Source of the DNA: Sphingomonadales bacterium
Lineage (GTDB): Bacteria > Pseudomonadota > Alphaproteobacteria > Sphingomonadales > Sphingomonadaceae
NCBI GenBank assembly: GCA_024636595.1
Contig: JAGXGT010000142.1
Span: 1 to 42,164 of the forward strand
Reading direction: 5' to 3'
DNA: 42,164 bases
Below the pieces are notes generated by a model, which was given only the letters and a program-made list of their open reading frames with translations, was not told the origin of the DNA and ran no database searches. A program made the translations under genes and the position numbers. This document shows, piece by piece, positions 1 to 7,093 of this stretch. The number at the start of each line of letters is the position of its first letter. Position 1 is the stretch's first letter.

Positions 1-117
1 CTGCTCGGCGCGCCGCGGGGGCGCAAATTGTGGATCGCGGGTCGCGCCAAGATCGACGACTGGGGCAGCCGACCGGCCGCCGAAATCCATCTCGAGGATG
101 CCGCCTGGGCGGATTGA
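1..117 (+). CDS. recJ: C-terminal end of a RecJ-like single-strand exonuclease (partial)
   Basis: An open frame runs from the first base to a TGA at 115-117 (38 residues); the rest of the gene lies outside the window. The tail has a conserved-looking 'AGRAKIDDW' stretch and ends in 'IHLEDAAWAD', which resembles the C-terminal OB-fold end of alphaproteobacterial RecJ, the 5'-3' single-strand DNA exonuclease used in recombination and mismatch repair. Only a short tail is visible, so the family assignment rests on pattern memory and could be wrong. It is followed by a gene-free stretch and then tRNA-Glu, so it probably marks the conserved chromosomal side of the island junction. Confidence 0.42.
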   Translation: MLGAPRGRKLWIAGRAKIDDWGSRPAAEIHLEDAAWAD

Positions 118-273
118 GGCCACGGCACAGCCGCGTCCGGGCGCGCACCCGCTGCCGTGCCGGCGATGATGCCGCGACCGGCATTTGCGGCCTTCGCCAG
201 CCACAAGGCGCAAAGCCGCACCCGGTCTGCCCCGACCCCGGGAAACAGGCCCGAAATTCCGGCGAAAAGAGGG

Positions 274-302
274 TTGACCAAAGCCGGCCACCCCCCTAAT
301 GG
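274..302 (+). promoter_or_regulatory. Probable tRNA-Glu promoter
   Basis: TTGACC at 274-279 is followed, after exactly 17 bases, by TAATGG at 297-302. This is a good -35 box with a weak -10 box, placed so that transcription would start about 20 bases before the tRNA at 331. The flanking 118-273 stretch holds no convincing gene. A short inverted repeat (GGCCA/TGGCC, 286-304) overlaps the -10 region. Confidence 0.45.
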
Positions 303-330
303 CCGTGGCTCGCTGACCAGCAATTGGTAT

Positions 331-405
331 GGCCCCTTCGTCTAAGGGTTAGGACGCGGCCCTTTCACGGCTGAAATACGGGTTCGAATCCCGTAGGGGT
401 CACCA
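331..405 (+). tRNA. tRNA-Glu (anticodon TTC), CCA encoded
   Basis: A full cloverleaf can be drawn. The acceptor stem GGCCCCT (331-337) pairs with AGGGGTC (395-401) with one G-U pair. The anticodon loop carries TTC, the T-arm has GGTTCGAATCC, the discriminator base is A402 and CCA is encoded at 403-405. It decodes GAA/GAG. The AT-richer, gene-free stretch directly downstream and the accessory genes after it fit the usual role of such 3' tRNA ends as integration sites. I found no second copy of the 3' end inside the window. Confidence 0.96.
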
Positions 406-977
406 CGCATATTTCCCTTTTATATCAATAGCTAAATGCGGTTTTTGGGGAAATTTAGTGCCGCGATTTCCGAGAGTTAACCGGACTAGAACCCCTGTTT
501 CAAATACAGAGACTGATTCCAGCGAGACTTAAGCCTCGAAATATCGCTCGAGTCTCAAACCGGCAAAAAAGTGTTTTCAAAACGAGCCGTACTGAAGTCG
601 CAAAAGGAACCGATACGGATTCAACGGCTTCCGCTCGGCTGATGACTCGTTTTCAAATATTCGCCGCGGACCAACCCTGCGTCCGCTTTGCGCCCTAATT
701 ATTGCCATTCCACTGGACTGGCGCTGATGCCGGAAGCGGTCGTACATTCATCGTGAGTGATCGCAGTGACCAAGGCGCCGAGCCGCAAGAGTATTCCTCG
801 GTGATAACTTTCGTGGGTGACCTTGCGGATCCAGGATCACTGTGGTGGAACTGCGTATAAAGTACTGCAAGTCCCTCGCAAAAACTCACAAGAAAATTTT
901 GAAGCAGGCCCAGACGTTTTCCGGTAGTTAAAACGATACATAGGAATCGATGGTAACAGGGGTAAGGAAGACAGACG
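406..977 (+). other. Gene-free leader between tRNA-Glu and the ubiquitin-like operon
   Basis: About 570 bases without a convincing gene; the open frames here are short, lack ribosome sites and show no family features. Base composition is lower in GC than the genes on either side. Small inverted repeats are visible: CTCGA 535-539 with TCGAG 548-552, GAGACT 524-529 with AGTCTC 551-556, and AAAACGAG 579-586 with CTCGTTTT 646-653. A purine-rich GGGGTAAGGAAG (959-970) is the likely ribosome site of the next gene. The stretch probably holds the operon promoter, but I cannot place it with confidence. Confidence 0.5.
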
Positions 978-1691
978 GTGAGTGAAGATGGTTCAGAGCC
1001 GGAAGAACTTTTCCACCCCGCGTTCGTCGCCCGCGCCCTTGAATGGACCGAGCAACTGACGCCAAAAGAGCTCTTAGCCGCGGCTAAGATCGATCAGAAG
1101 AGTGCGAGCGGCTATATTCCGGAGGCCGCGCTAGTGAGGCTGGTTCGCCGACATCGGGTCGAGGGAACCAAAGAGTTGAGCGATCGGCTGAGCCATCCGC
1201 TGATCATGCGCGCCTATGCATTCGCCCACACCGTCTGCAAGAAGTTCGGCAACGAGCAGCAGGAGCTTGTTCAAGAGGCAATGACTGCCTTCCTCGACGA
1301 TCTGGCAAAGAAGGACTCGATCGATTGGTGGGAAATCACCTTTCATCGAGAGCTCAAAACCCGGATCAAGGACGCCTATCGCCGATTGTTCAAGCGCCAT
1401 CGCGTCCGTAGCGTCATGTTCGACGAGGAGCATGAGCGCAGCGACGGCGGGGCGCTCGCGGCACGGCTGGCGCGCGACGCATCGTTGGCAGCGATCGCCG
1501 AGAAATATCTTAAGACGCCCGAGCGCCGCCGCCTGTTCATGCTGATCATGTCCGGCGACCTGCCGATCGAGGCACCCGACGGGTCCGAAGACCTGGTCCG
1601 GCTGACCGGCAAGGCGAAGAGCACGCTGGCGGGACTCAAGCAGCAATTTACGCGCATCATACAGGATGCGCTGGCGGAGAAGGAACTATGA
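978..1691 (+). CDS. Sigma-70-like protein, first gene of the ubiquitin-associated operon
   Basis: 237 residues, with a GTG start at 978 supported by the purine-rich GGTAAGGAAG just upstream. Residues roughly 70-140 contain 'QELVQEAMTAFLDDL' followed by a basic helix (RIKDAYRRLFKRHR), which resembles region 2 of sigma-70 factors. The last ~60 residues ('ERRRLFMLIMSGDLP', 'LTGKAKSTLAGLKQQF') resemble a region-4 helix-turn-helix. If correct it would direct RNA polymerase or bind DNA; it could equally be a sigma-fold DNA-binding protein with another job. It overlaps the next gene by ATGA (1688-1691), so it is co-translated with the unknown protein and the helicase fusion. No known Bil-type system that I recall includes it. 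The sigma likeness is judged by eye. Confidence 0.45.
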   Translation: MSEDGSEPEELFHPAFVARALEWTEQLTPKELLAAAKIDQKSASGYIPEAALVRLVRRHRVEGTKELSDRLSHPLIMRAYAFAHTVCKKFGNEQQELVQEAMTAFLDDLAKKDSIDWWEITFHRELKTRIKDAYRRLFKRHRVRSVMFDEEHERSDGGALAARLARDASLAAIAEKYLKTPERRRLFMLIMSGDLPIEAPDGSEDLVRLTGKAKSTLAGLKQQFTRIIQDALAEKEL

Positions 1692-2275
1692 CCAAAGCCA
1701 ATCCTGACCTCGGCAGCCTGGCCGAGAAGTTCATCGAACAGGGCATTTGGGACGCCGAACTGGTCGCTCGTCTCGACGATGCCGCAATCGATGAATTGTT
1801 TGAGCACCTCGTGGCGCACTCGGCCGTCGAAACGGCGGCGGCGACCGCCGACGTGGAGTCGGTGGTGCTGGACGACGAGCAGCAGGCTGCGATACTCAGC
1901 CTGCAGAGTTATTATCTCGGCGAAGTCGCGCGCCGTCCCGAAGCCGGGTCTGCCGAACAGCAATTGGCGCGCCCGTCGACATGGCTCGCGATCGAACCGG
2001 CAGTGCGCGACCGCGACTTCCTGATTCGGCTTCAGCAGCGCCGGCTGCACGGCCTCGGCCAGCGCTGCCTTCGCGACCTTGCCGATTTACTCGGTCAATC
2101 GCGCACCGCTGTGCGGGACTTTCTTGCCGGTCCGCCGGGCTATGGGCTGGCGACGGCCGAGAATCGCAACCGCGGCAAGCCGCAAGACGATGGCGTCGAG
2201 GAATTCGCCGCAGCGCTCGCCCGGTCCGAGGTCCCCGATGTCTTCAAACGACGATGGCAGGAAGACGAGCCATGA
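1688..2275 (+). CDS. Conserved-looking protein of unknown function, operon gene 2
   Basis: 195 residues. The start overlaps the stop of the sigma-like gene (ATGA 1688-1691) and its own stop overlaps the start of the helicase fusion (ATGA 2272-2275), so translation of all three is probably coupled. I do not recognise the family. The protein is acidic and helical in appearance. A segment near residues 120-150 ('LGQRCLRDLADLLGQSRTAVRDFLAG') has the spacing of a helix-turn-helix. There is no signal peptide, membrane segment or enzyme motif. Given its position it may be an adaptor between the sigma-like protein and the helicase, but that is a guess. Confidence 0.8.
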   Translation: MTKANPDLGSLAEKFIEQGIWDAELVARLDDAAIDELFEHLVAHSAVETAAATADVESVVLDDEQQAAILSLQSYYLGEVARRPEAGSAEQQLARPSTWLAIEPAVRDRDFLIRLQQRRLHGLGQRCLRDLADLLGQSRTAVRDFLAGPPGYGLATAENRNRGKPQDDGVEEFAAALARSEVPDVFKRRWQEDEP

Positions 2276-5200
2276 CCGCATTCGATCTTGCGAGGCTGGC
2301 TGCACGACAGCTTCGCGGCGAGTATGTTTCGTTAGACGCCGATGGACCGACGGCGGTGGCGGCTGCGGCCGCTGCGCTTGGACTCAAGATTGAGCTGGTT
2401 CCACCCGGCGATGCATTGATCGGGACGAGCGATGCAAAGCTGCTGCGCGAATGGGATAGGATCTACGTCCGCAAGGACGTCTCGGACGCAGATGGAGCCG
2501 CCTTCGCTGCCCACGAGCTCGGTCATTTGCGACTTCATCGTCCGCAGGATGCCTGCACCGGGTCGGATCCCGACGCCCGCAGCTCGCGGGCTCTTGCCCG
2601 CGTCGATTCCTATGGACCACGGGAACGGCGTGAATTGCAGGCCAATGTCTTCGGCCGCGAGTTCCTCCTGCCGCGCGCGTTGGCCGAGCGCCTGTTCCTC
2701 AACGAACGCAAGAACGCTGCAGAGATTGCGGGCTTGCTCAAATTGCCGCCCGCCCTCGTTCGCCGGCAGTTGTTGGACAGTCTTCTAGGGCCAGACGTCG
2801 CAGAGCCCAAGAATGGCGGCGGCGGCGCTGCCAAGCCCGACCATAGCCAAATCGATGCCGCGCGGTTCGAGGGCCCCGCCCTGCTGCTTGAGGCTGGGCC
2901 GGGATCCGGCAAAACGCGCACTTTGATAATGCGGGTCGACCATCTCCTGACCACGCGCCGGGTCGCGCCCGATCAGATACTCGCTCTAACCTTCTCGAAC
3001 AAGGCGGCCGGCGAAATCGCCGAGCGGATCATGTTCGCCAACGCTGAGGCGGCGGCGGAGATGTGGACCGGAACCTTCCATGCGTTTGGTCTCGACCTCA
3101 TTCGGCGCTATTATGACCGGCTCGACCTTCCGGCCAGCGTGCAACTGATCGATCGCGCCCAGGCGATCGAATTGCTGGAGGATCGGCTGCCCCTGATGGG
3201 GCTAAAGCATTATCACGACCTGCGCTATCCGGAGCAGGCGTTGAGGACTATCCTCGGTGCGATCTCACGCGCCAAGGACGAGCTGGTCGATGCCGAGGAA
3301 TTCGGCCGACGCGCCGGCGATGCCTTTGCGGCGGCCAAGACAGCCGAGGAGATCGAGGCCGCCGAGCGCGCTTGCGAGGCGGCGCGGGTCTACGAGATCT
3401 ATACGGTCGCGCTTCGGGAAGCAGGCGCCGTAGACTTCGGCGACCTGGTGATGTTGCCGACCCGATTGCTGCTCGAAAATGAAGGCGTAAGGCAGCAGGT
3501 CGCCGCGCGGCACAGCCATGTGCTTGTCGACGAATATCAAGACGTCAATCGGGCCAGCGCCCGGTTGCTTATCGAGCTTCGCCGGGAGGGGTCGCAGCTT
3601 TGGGTGGTAGGCGACGCCCGGCAGTCGCTCTACCGGTGGCGCGGTGCGTCCTCCGCCAACATGGCCGGGTTTGAGGCCGACTTCCCGGGCGGCAAGCGAC
3701 TTCCGCTCGACCGCAATTATCGCTCGACCGACCATATCGTGACGCTCGGCAAGGTGTTCGCGCGCGACATGCGGGCCGGCCGCAACGGGCTTTCCTATAA
3801 TGCCGAAGCCGATCGCGAGGAGCAGGGGACGGCGACGCGGTTATTGGTCGGGCTCGACGACGCCTGCGAAGGCGAATTGCTCGCTCAAGAGATCATCCGC
3901 TTGCGTGAGGCCGGCGTGCCGCTCGGCGATCAGGTGGTGTTGGCGCCAACCAATGCCCGGCTCGACATCGCTGCCGATATCTTGGCGCGTCACGGTCTTG
4001 CCACCAGCCATCTAGGCTCTTTCTTCGAGCGCGAGGAGGTCCGCGATCTGTTCGCGGTGCTCGCATTACTGGCCGAAGCCAATGGCGGCGCTCTGGTGCG
4101 GGTCGCTGCGATGCGCGAGATCCGGGTCGGTGCCGCCGATGTCGGCGCGATCGTCCGACAAGCGCTCGATGAACGTGAGTCGGTAGTGTCGCTCCTCTGC
4201 CGCGCCTCCGGCATCGAGGGGATGAGCGCGAACGGTGCGGCGGCGCTCGAGCGGCTTGGCGCTCAGCTCGACGGCCTCACCCCGTACACACCGGCGTTCG
4301 ACGTGGCGGCGAGTTGGCTGATCGACCGATCCAACTATCTGCGCGACCTCGCCTCTGCGCCCGGCCCAGCCGGCGCTTCGGCCCGCGCGGCGATCCAAGC
4401 GCTCTTGACCTTCCTCGATCAGCGCGAGCTTGGCGGCCAGCCGCTCAGCCCGGCGCGTGCGCTGAAACGCATGCGCAACATCATGCTGCTGTCCGACGAT
4501 CGCGATCTCCGCAGCGTCACCTTGGGGAGAGATTCCGATGCAGTGCATCTGATGACCATCCATGGCGTAAAAGGCTTGGAATTTCCGGCCGTCCATGTCG
4601 TCGGACTGCACAAGAATTGCCTGCCCGGCATCTTCCGGCGCGACGCCAGCCCGCATCCGCCGGGTCTGATCGAGCCGGAAACGCGAGAAACCCATCTCGA
4701 GGAAGAGGAATGCCTTTTCTTCGTCGCTATCTCGCGGGCCGAAGATCATTTGCGACTCTACCATAGCGAGAAAGCCAATGTGCAGAAGCGGCAGCCCTCG
4801 CCCTTTCTGGCCCGGCTCGGGCCGCTCGAACGGCAGAATCTCGGCAGTCCAACCATCGCGATAAGTCCAGTGGCGCCGCCGCTCGCGCCGATCGCCACCG
4901 ACGCGATCAATCTGTTCGACATGCGCGACTACGAGAAGTGCCCGCTTAAGATCGCTTATCGCCGCTATTTCGGTATCCCTGGGCGGCGTCACGAGTCGCC
5001 GTTCCTGAAAACGTCGGGCGTTCTTTACCAACTGGTCGACCGGGTCGCTGAGGTCGCAGGGCCGGCTGTTGAGAGCGGGGTCGTCCAACTGCTCGACCAG
5101 ATCTGGAGCGATCGCGGCCCGGCGGATCATGGCCTTGCAGCCGATTATCGCGACCATGCCGGCCGCCAGGCGGCAACGCTCGCCCAGCTAGCCAACGGAT

Positions 5201-5607
5201 TCGATGCGGTTGATTTCAAGCGGATCGAACTGCCAATCTCAGGCGGGGCGATCCACATCGGCGCTCCTCTGGTGAAGCAGAGCGTGTCCGGAACCCAAAT
5301 CCGCTTTCTCGATGCGGGTAGGCGCCGATCGAAAAGCGGCAATGATGCCTCCGCAGGCCTGCTCTTGTCGGCAGCCCGCCTTGCATTTGGTGCGAACGCA
5401 GCTGTGTCGATTGGGCACGTAACCGGCGGCGATATCGTCCCGGTGACGCGCGATGCAGTCAAAAGCGCTGGCGATGTCGACGCCGCCGGGAGGGTCCTGG
5501 CGGCGATCAACAGCGGCATGCTGCCCCTGAAACCGACCGCCCATAATTGCGGGCGCTGCCCCTATTTCATCGGCTGTCCGGCGGTCGGCGCGCCGGAGCC
5601 CTGCTGA
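2272..5607 (+). CDS. ImmA/IrrE metalloprotease - UvrD helicase - degenerate Fe-S nuclease fusion
   Basis: 1,111 residues; the frame is open further upstream but ATG 2272 is chosen because it forms an ATGA overlap with the previous gene. Residues ~1-150 are an ImmA/IrrE-type zinc peptidase: HELGH at 81-85 and the typical following 'ELQANVFGREFLLP'. Residues ~195-840 are a UvrD/Rep superfamily 1 helicase: Walker A GPGSGKT at 209-215, DEYQD at ~420-424, 'YRWRG', 'HGVKGLEFP', and motif VI 'VAISRAEDHLRL' with its arginine near 822. The C-terminus has the AddB/Cas4-type iron-sulfur cysteines C890, C1093, C1096 and C1102, but the PD-(D/E)XK acid and lysine positions look lost (D1014 is followed by A-G-R, not x-K). 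It should unwind DNA while probably lacking nuclease activity. ImmA proteins cleave or release repressors, suggesting a DNA-sensing protease. Fusion order and context are unusual. Confidence 0.88.
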   Translation: MTAFDLARLAARQLRGEYVSLDADGPTAVAAAAAALGLKIELVPPGDALIGTSDAKLLREWDRIYVRKDVSDADGAAFAAHELGHLRLHRPQDACTGSDPDARSSRALARVDSYGPRERRELQANVFGREFLLPRALAERLFLNERKNAAEIAGLLKLPPALVRRQLLDSLLGPDVAEPKNGGGGAAKPDHSQIDAARFEGPALLLEAGPGSGKTRTLIMRVDHLLTTRRVAPDQILALTFSNKAAGEIAERIMFANAEAAAEMWTGTFHAFGLDLIRRYYDRLDLPASVQLIDRAQAIELLEDRLPLMGLKHYHDLRYPEQALRTILGAISRAKDELVDAEEFGRRAGDAFAAAKTAEEIEAAERACEAARVYEIYTVALREAGAVDFGDLVMLPTRLLLENEGVRQQVAARHSHVLVDEYQDVNRASARLLIELRREGSQLWVVGDARQSLYRWRGASSANMAGFEADFPGGKRLPLDRNYRSTDHIVTLGKVFARDMRAGRNGLSYNAEADREEQGTATRLLVGLDDACEGELLAQEIIRLREAGVPLGDQVVLAPTNARLDIAADILARHGLATSHLGSFFEREEVRDLFAVLALLAEANGGALVRVAAMREIRVGAADVGAIVRQALDERESVVSLLCRASGIEGMSANGAAALERLGAQLDGLTPYTPAFDVAASWLIDRSNYLRDLASAPGPAGASARAAIQALLTFLDQRELGGQPLSPARALKRMRNIMLLSDDRDLRSVTLGRDSDAVHLMTIHGVKGLEFPAVHVVGLHKNCLPGIFRRDASPHPPGLIEPETRETHLEEEECLFFVAISRAEDHLRLYHSEKANVQKRQPSPFLARLGPLERQNLGSPTIAISPVAPPLAPIATDAINLFDMRDYEKCPLKIAYRRYFGIPGRRHESPFLKTSGVLYQLVDRVAEVAGPAVESGVVQLLDQIWSDRGPADHGLAADYRDHAGRQAATLAQLANGFDAVDFKRIELPISGGAIHIGAPLVKQSVSGTQIRFLDAGRRRSKSGNDASAGLLLSAARLAFGANAAVSIGHVTGGDIVPVTRDAVKSAGDVDAAGRVLAAINSGMLPLKPTAHNCGRCPYFIGCPAVGAPEPC

Positions 5608-5619
5608 TCTTCGGATCAG
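5604..5619 (+). other. Perfect UUCG-tetraloop hairpin at the helicase stop codon
   Basis: CTGATC (5604-5609), loop TTCG, GATCAG (5614-5619): a six-pair perfect stem closed by C(UUCG)G, the exceptionally stable tetraloop. The stem contains the helicase stop codon. No T-run follows, so it is not an ordinary intrinsic terminator. It sits in the only sizeable gap (88 bases) of the seven-gene operon, just before the ubiquitin-like gene, and may protect or process the mRNA so that the small ubiquitin-like protein is made in excess. Confidence 0.6.
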
Positions 5620-5695
5620 ACGAAATCCGGCGCTCAATTCGATGACTCCGTATCCCTGGCAATTTCGCCGGGACCAAAGACGGAGTTTAAATCCC

Positions 5696-6157
5696 ATGCC
5701 CACCGATATCTTCATCAAGCGCAGCGGTAGCCTCGAGGTCCAGCACCGCAAGGTCGAGACGCTGGACTTTGCCGCCCTGCAGAAGGAGCTCAACAAGGCC
5801 TTCGGCGCCGGCTCGCTCTTTCTCGAGGACGAGGACGAGCCGCTGTCGCGCGACCGCCGCATCGACACCCCGAGCCTCTTCGTCCACCACAGCCGCTGCA
5901 AGCGGATTGAGGTCACCGTCCGCTATGCCGGCCGGACCTTCGAGCACAAGTTCGGACCCGGCACGACCCTCAAGACGATCAAGCGCCGGGCCGAGAAGAA
6001 GCTCGATATCGACGCCACCGACGCCGCCGAGCTCTCGCTCCAGATCGCCGGCACCAACGACCGGCCAGATGAGGCGACCCATGTCGGCTCGGTGTCCGAC
6101 CCGAGCACCTGCTCAGTGGTCTTCGACCTCGTTCCCTCCGACCGGATCAATGGCTGA
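5696..6157 (+). CDS. bilA: Tandem ubiquitin-like protein (BilA-like)
   Basis: 153 residues from ATG 5696, preferred over an upstream in-frame ATG at 5642 because GGAG lies 10 bases before it. Two beta-grasp-like halves are visible. Residues ~3-68 end in a ubiquitin-like 'FLEDEDEPLSRDRRI...LFVHH' strand-turn-strand. Residues ~69-147 begin 'IEVTVRYAGRTFEHKF', then a helix (TTLKTIKRRAEKKL) and final strands. A fused double ubiquitin fold is the ISG15-like layout of BilA. The chain ends in Asn-Gly with nothing after it, so a C-terminal glycine is ready for adenylation without trimming. The three following genes are an E2-like protein, a JAMM peptidase and an E1, the standard Bil order. In known Bil systems the protein is conjugated to phage structural proteins; that role here is inferred. 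Confidence 0.75.
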   Translation: MPTDIFIKRSGSLEVQHRKVETLDFAALQKELNKAFGAGSLFLEDEDEPLSRDRRIDTPSLFVHHSRCKRIEVTVRYAGRTFEHKFGPGTTLKTIKRRAEKKLDIDATDAAELSLQIAGTNDRPDEATHVGSVSDPSTCSVVFDLVPSDRING

Positions 6158-6611
6158 CATGACGCCCGATCGAGCCATGTTTGAGCGTGACCTTGCCGCG
6201 GCGACCTTCCTCGAGGGCGTCGCGCGCAAGCGCTGGACGTTCGTCACCGTTAGCTGGCCATTCGCGCTTTTTGCGATCATCGCTGGCGACGGGGAAATCT
6301 TCCACTTGCGGATGAACCTAGAGGGCTATCCTGCGGCGTTGCCGACCGGCGGGCTGTGGGATCTGGGGACCGATGCCATCCTCGGCGCGGATCGCTGGCC
6401 GAAAGGTGACGCCGCCTTCAGCAGCGTGTTCCGGCGCGACTGGCAAGGGGCGACGGCTCTCTATTTTCCGCTCGACCGGGTGGCGCTCAACGGCCACCAC
6501 GACTGGCCCTCCAATTACCCGCACCTCCGCTGGCACCAGGAAAAGGGCTTCGTCCAATATCTCGGCGAGGCTCATCGCCTGCTCAATTCGCGAGGCTACC
6601 ATGGCATCTGA
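6150..6611 (+). CDS. bilB: E2-like protein (BilB-like) lacking any cysteine
   Basis: 153 residues; ATG 6150 overlaps the end of the ubiquitin-like gene by 8 bases, and a second in-frame ATG at 6159 is also possible. Position between the ubiquitin-like gene and the JAMM gene, length, and motifs such as 'WTFVTVSWPFALFAIIAG', 'LNLEGYPAALP-like' strands and a late 'GHHDWPSNYPHLRWH' fit the E2-like proteins of bacterial ubiquitin operons. I read every codon of the gene and found no cysteine, so no E2 thioester can form. The stretch 'YFPLDRVALNGHHDWP' is where I would expect the catalytic region. It may be a non-catalytic scaffold, use a metal or histidine-based mechanism, or be an inactivated copy. 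The family call rests mainly on context. Confidence 0.62.
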   Translation: MADMTPDRAMFERDLAAATFLEGVARKRWTFVTVSWPFALFAIIAGDGEIFHLRMNLEGYPAALPTGGLWDLGTDAILGADRWPKGDAAFSSVFRRDWQGATALYFPLDRVALNGHHDWPSNYPHLRWHQEKGFVQYLGEAHRLLNSRGYHGI

Positions 6612-7092
6612 CGGCAAGCGTCTCCGCATCTCCTGGCTCTCATGGTGGCGGCTCGTGCGCCAGCTTCGTCGCCGCGGCGGCGGCCGGCGCGAGAGCGGCG
6701 CCTTTCTGCTCGGACGGCGTGACGAACAGGGCGGCGCGATTTCCGACTTCGTCTTCTACGACGACACCGACCCCGGCGCTTTGTTACGCGGCTATGTGCA
6801 TCTTGCCGGCACTGCCCTCAACAAGGTGTGGGAGCGCTGCGCAGAAACCGGCCTAGAGGTGCTGGCCGACGTGCATACCCATCCGGGCCGGGCCGACCAA
6901 AGCCCGTCCGACCAAGAGCACCCGATGGTCGCGATTAGGGGCCATATTGCGGTGATTATCCCCAACTTTGCCCGATCGACGCTGAACCTGCGCGGGGTCG
7001 GTGTCTACCGCCATTTGGGCGCCAGGAATTGGATCGTGCTGCCGGCACCGAAGCCCGGTTGGCGCGGCCTCACTTTAGAAGAGGACAAATAG
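6601..7092 (+). CDS. bilC: JAMM/JAB metallo-isopeptidase (BilC-like)
   Basis: 163 residues from ATG 6601, which overlaps the E2-like gene by 11 bases. The zinc protease JAMM signature is complete: E31 (in 'RRESGAFLLG'), H92 and H94 (VHTHP), S101 and D104 (SPSD), with one residue fewer than the classic spacing between the histidines and serine. Such enzymes remove or mature ubiquitin-like proteins. Because the partner ubiquitin-like protein already ends in glycine, the likely task here is deconjugation or editing. It is soluble with no signal peptide. The next gene starts 2 bases after its stop. Confidence 0.85.
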   Translation: MASDGKRLRISWLSWWRLVRQLRRRGGGRRESGAFLLGRRDEQGGAISDFVFYDDTDPGALLRGYVHLAGTALNKVWERCAETGLEVLADVHTHPGRADQSPSDQEHPMVAIRGHIAVIIPNFARSTLNLRGVGVYRHLGARNWIVLPAPKPGWRGLTLEEDK

Positions 7093-7093
7093 A

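Noticed and set aside
395..405. Search for a direct repeat of the tRNA-Glu 3' end as a second attachment site
   Set aside because: Reading the whole window I saw no second copy; the GGTTCGAAC at 11343 belongs to a tRNA-Lys remnant of different sequence.
1981..2271. Upstream extension of the helicase frame (97 more codons)
   Set aside because: It lies fully inside the preceding gene, is arginine/proline/serine-rich as an out-of-frame reading, and the ATG at 2272 forms a typical ATGA coupling.
4066..5157. A 363-codon open frame on the - strand
   Set aside because: Antisense to helicase motifs that are clearly conserved; no ribosome site or recognisable domain.
5769..6149. N-terminal extension of the E2-like frame
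   Set aside because: It overlaps the ubiquitin-like gene in another frame and is Ser/Arg/Pro-rich noise; ATG 6150 (or 6159) is the natural start.
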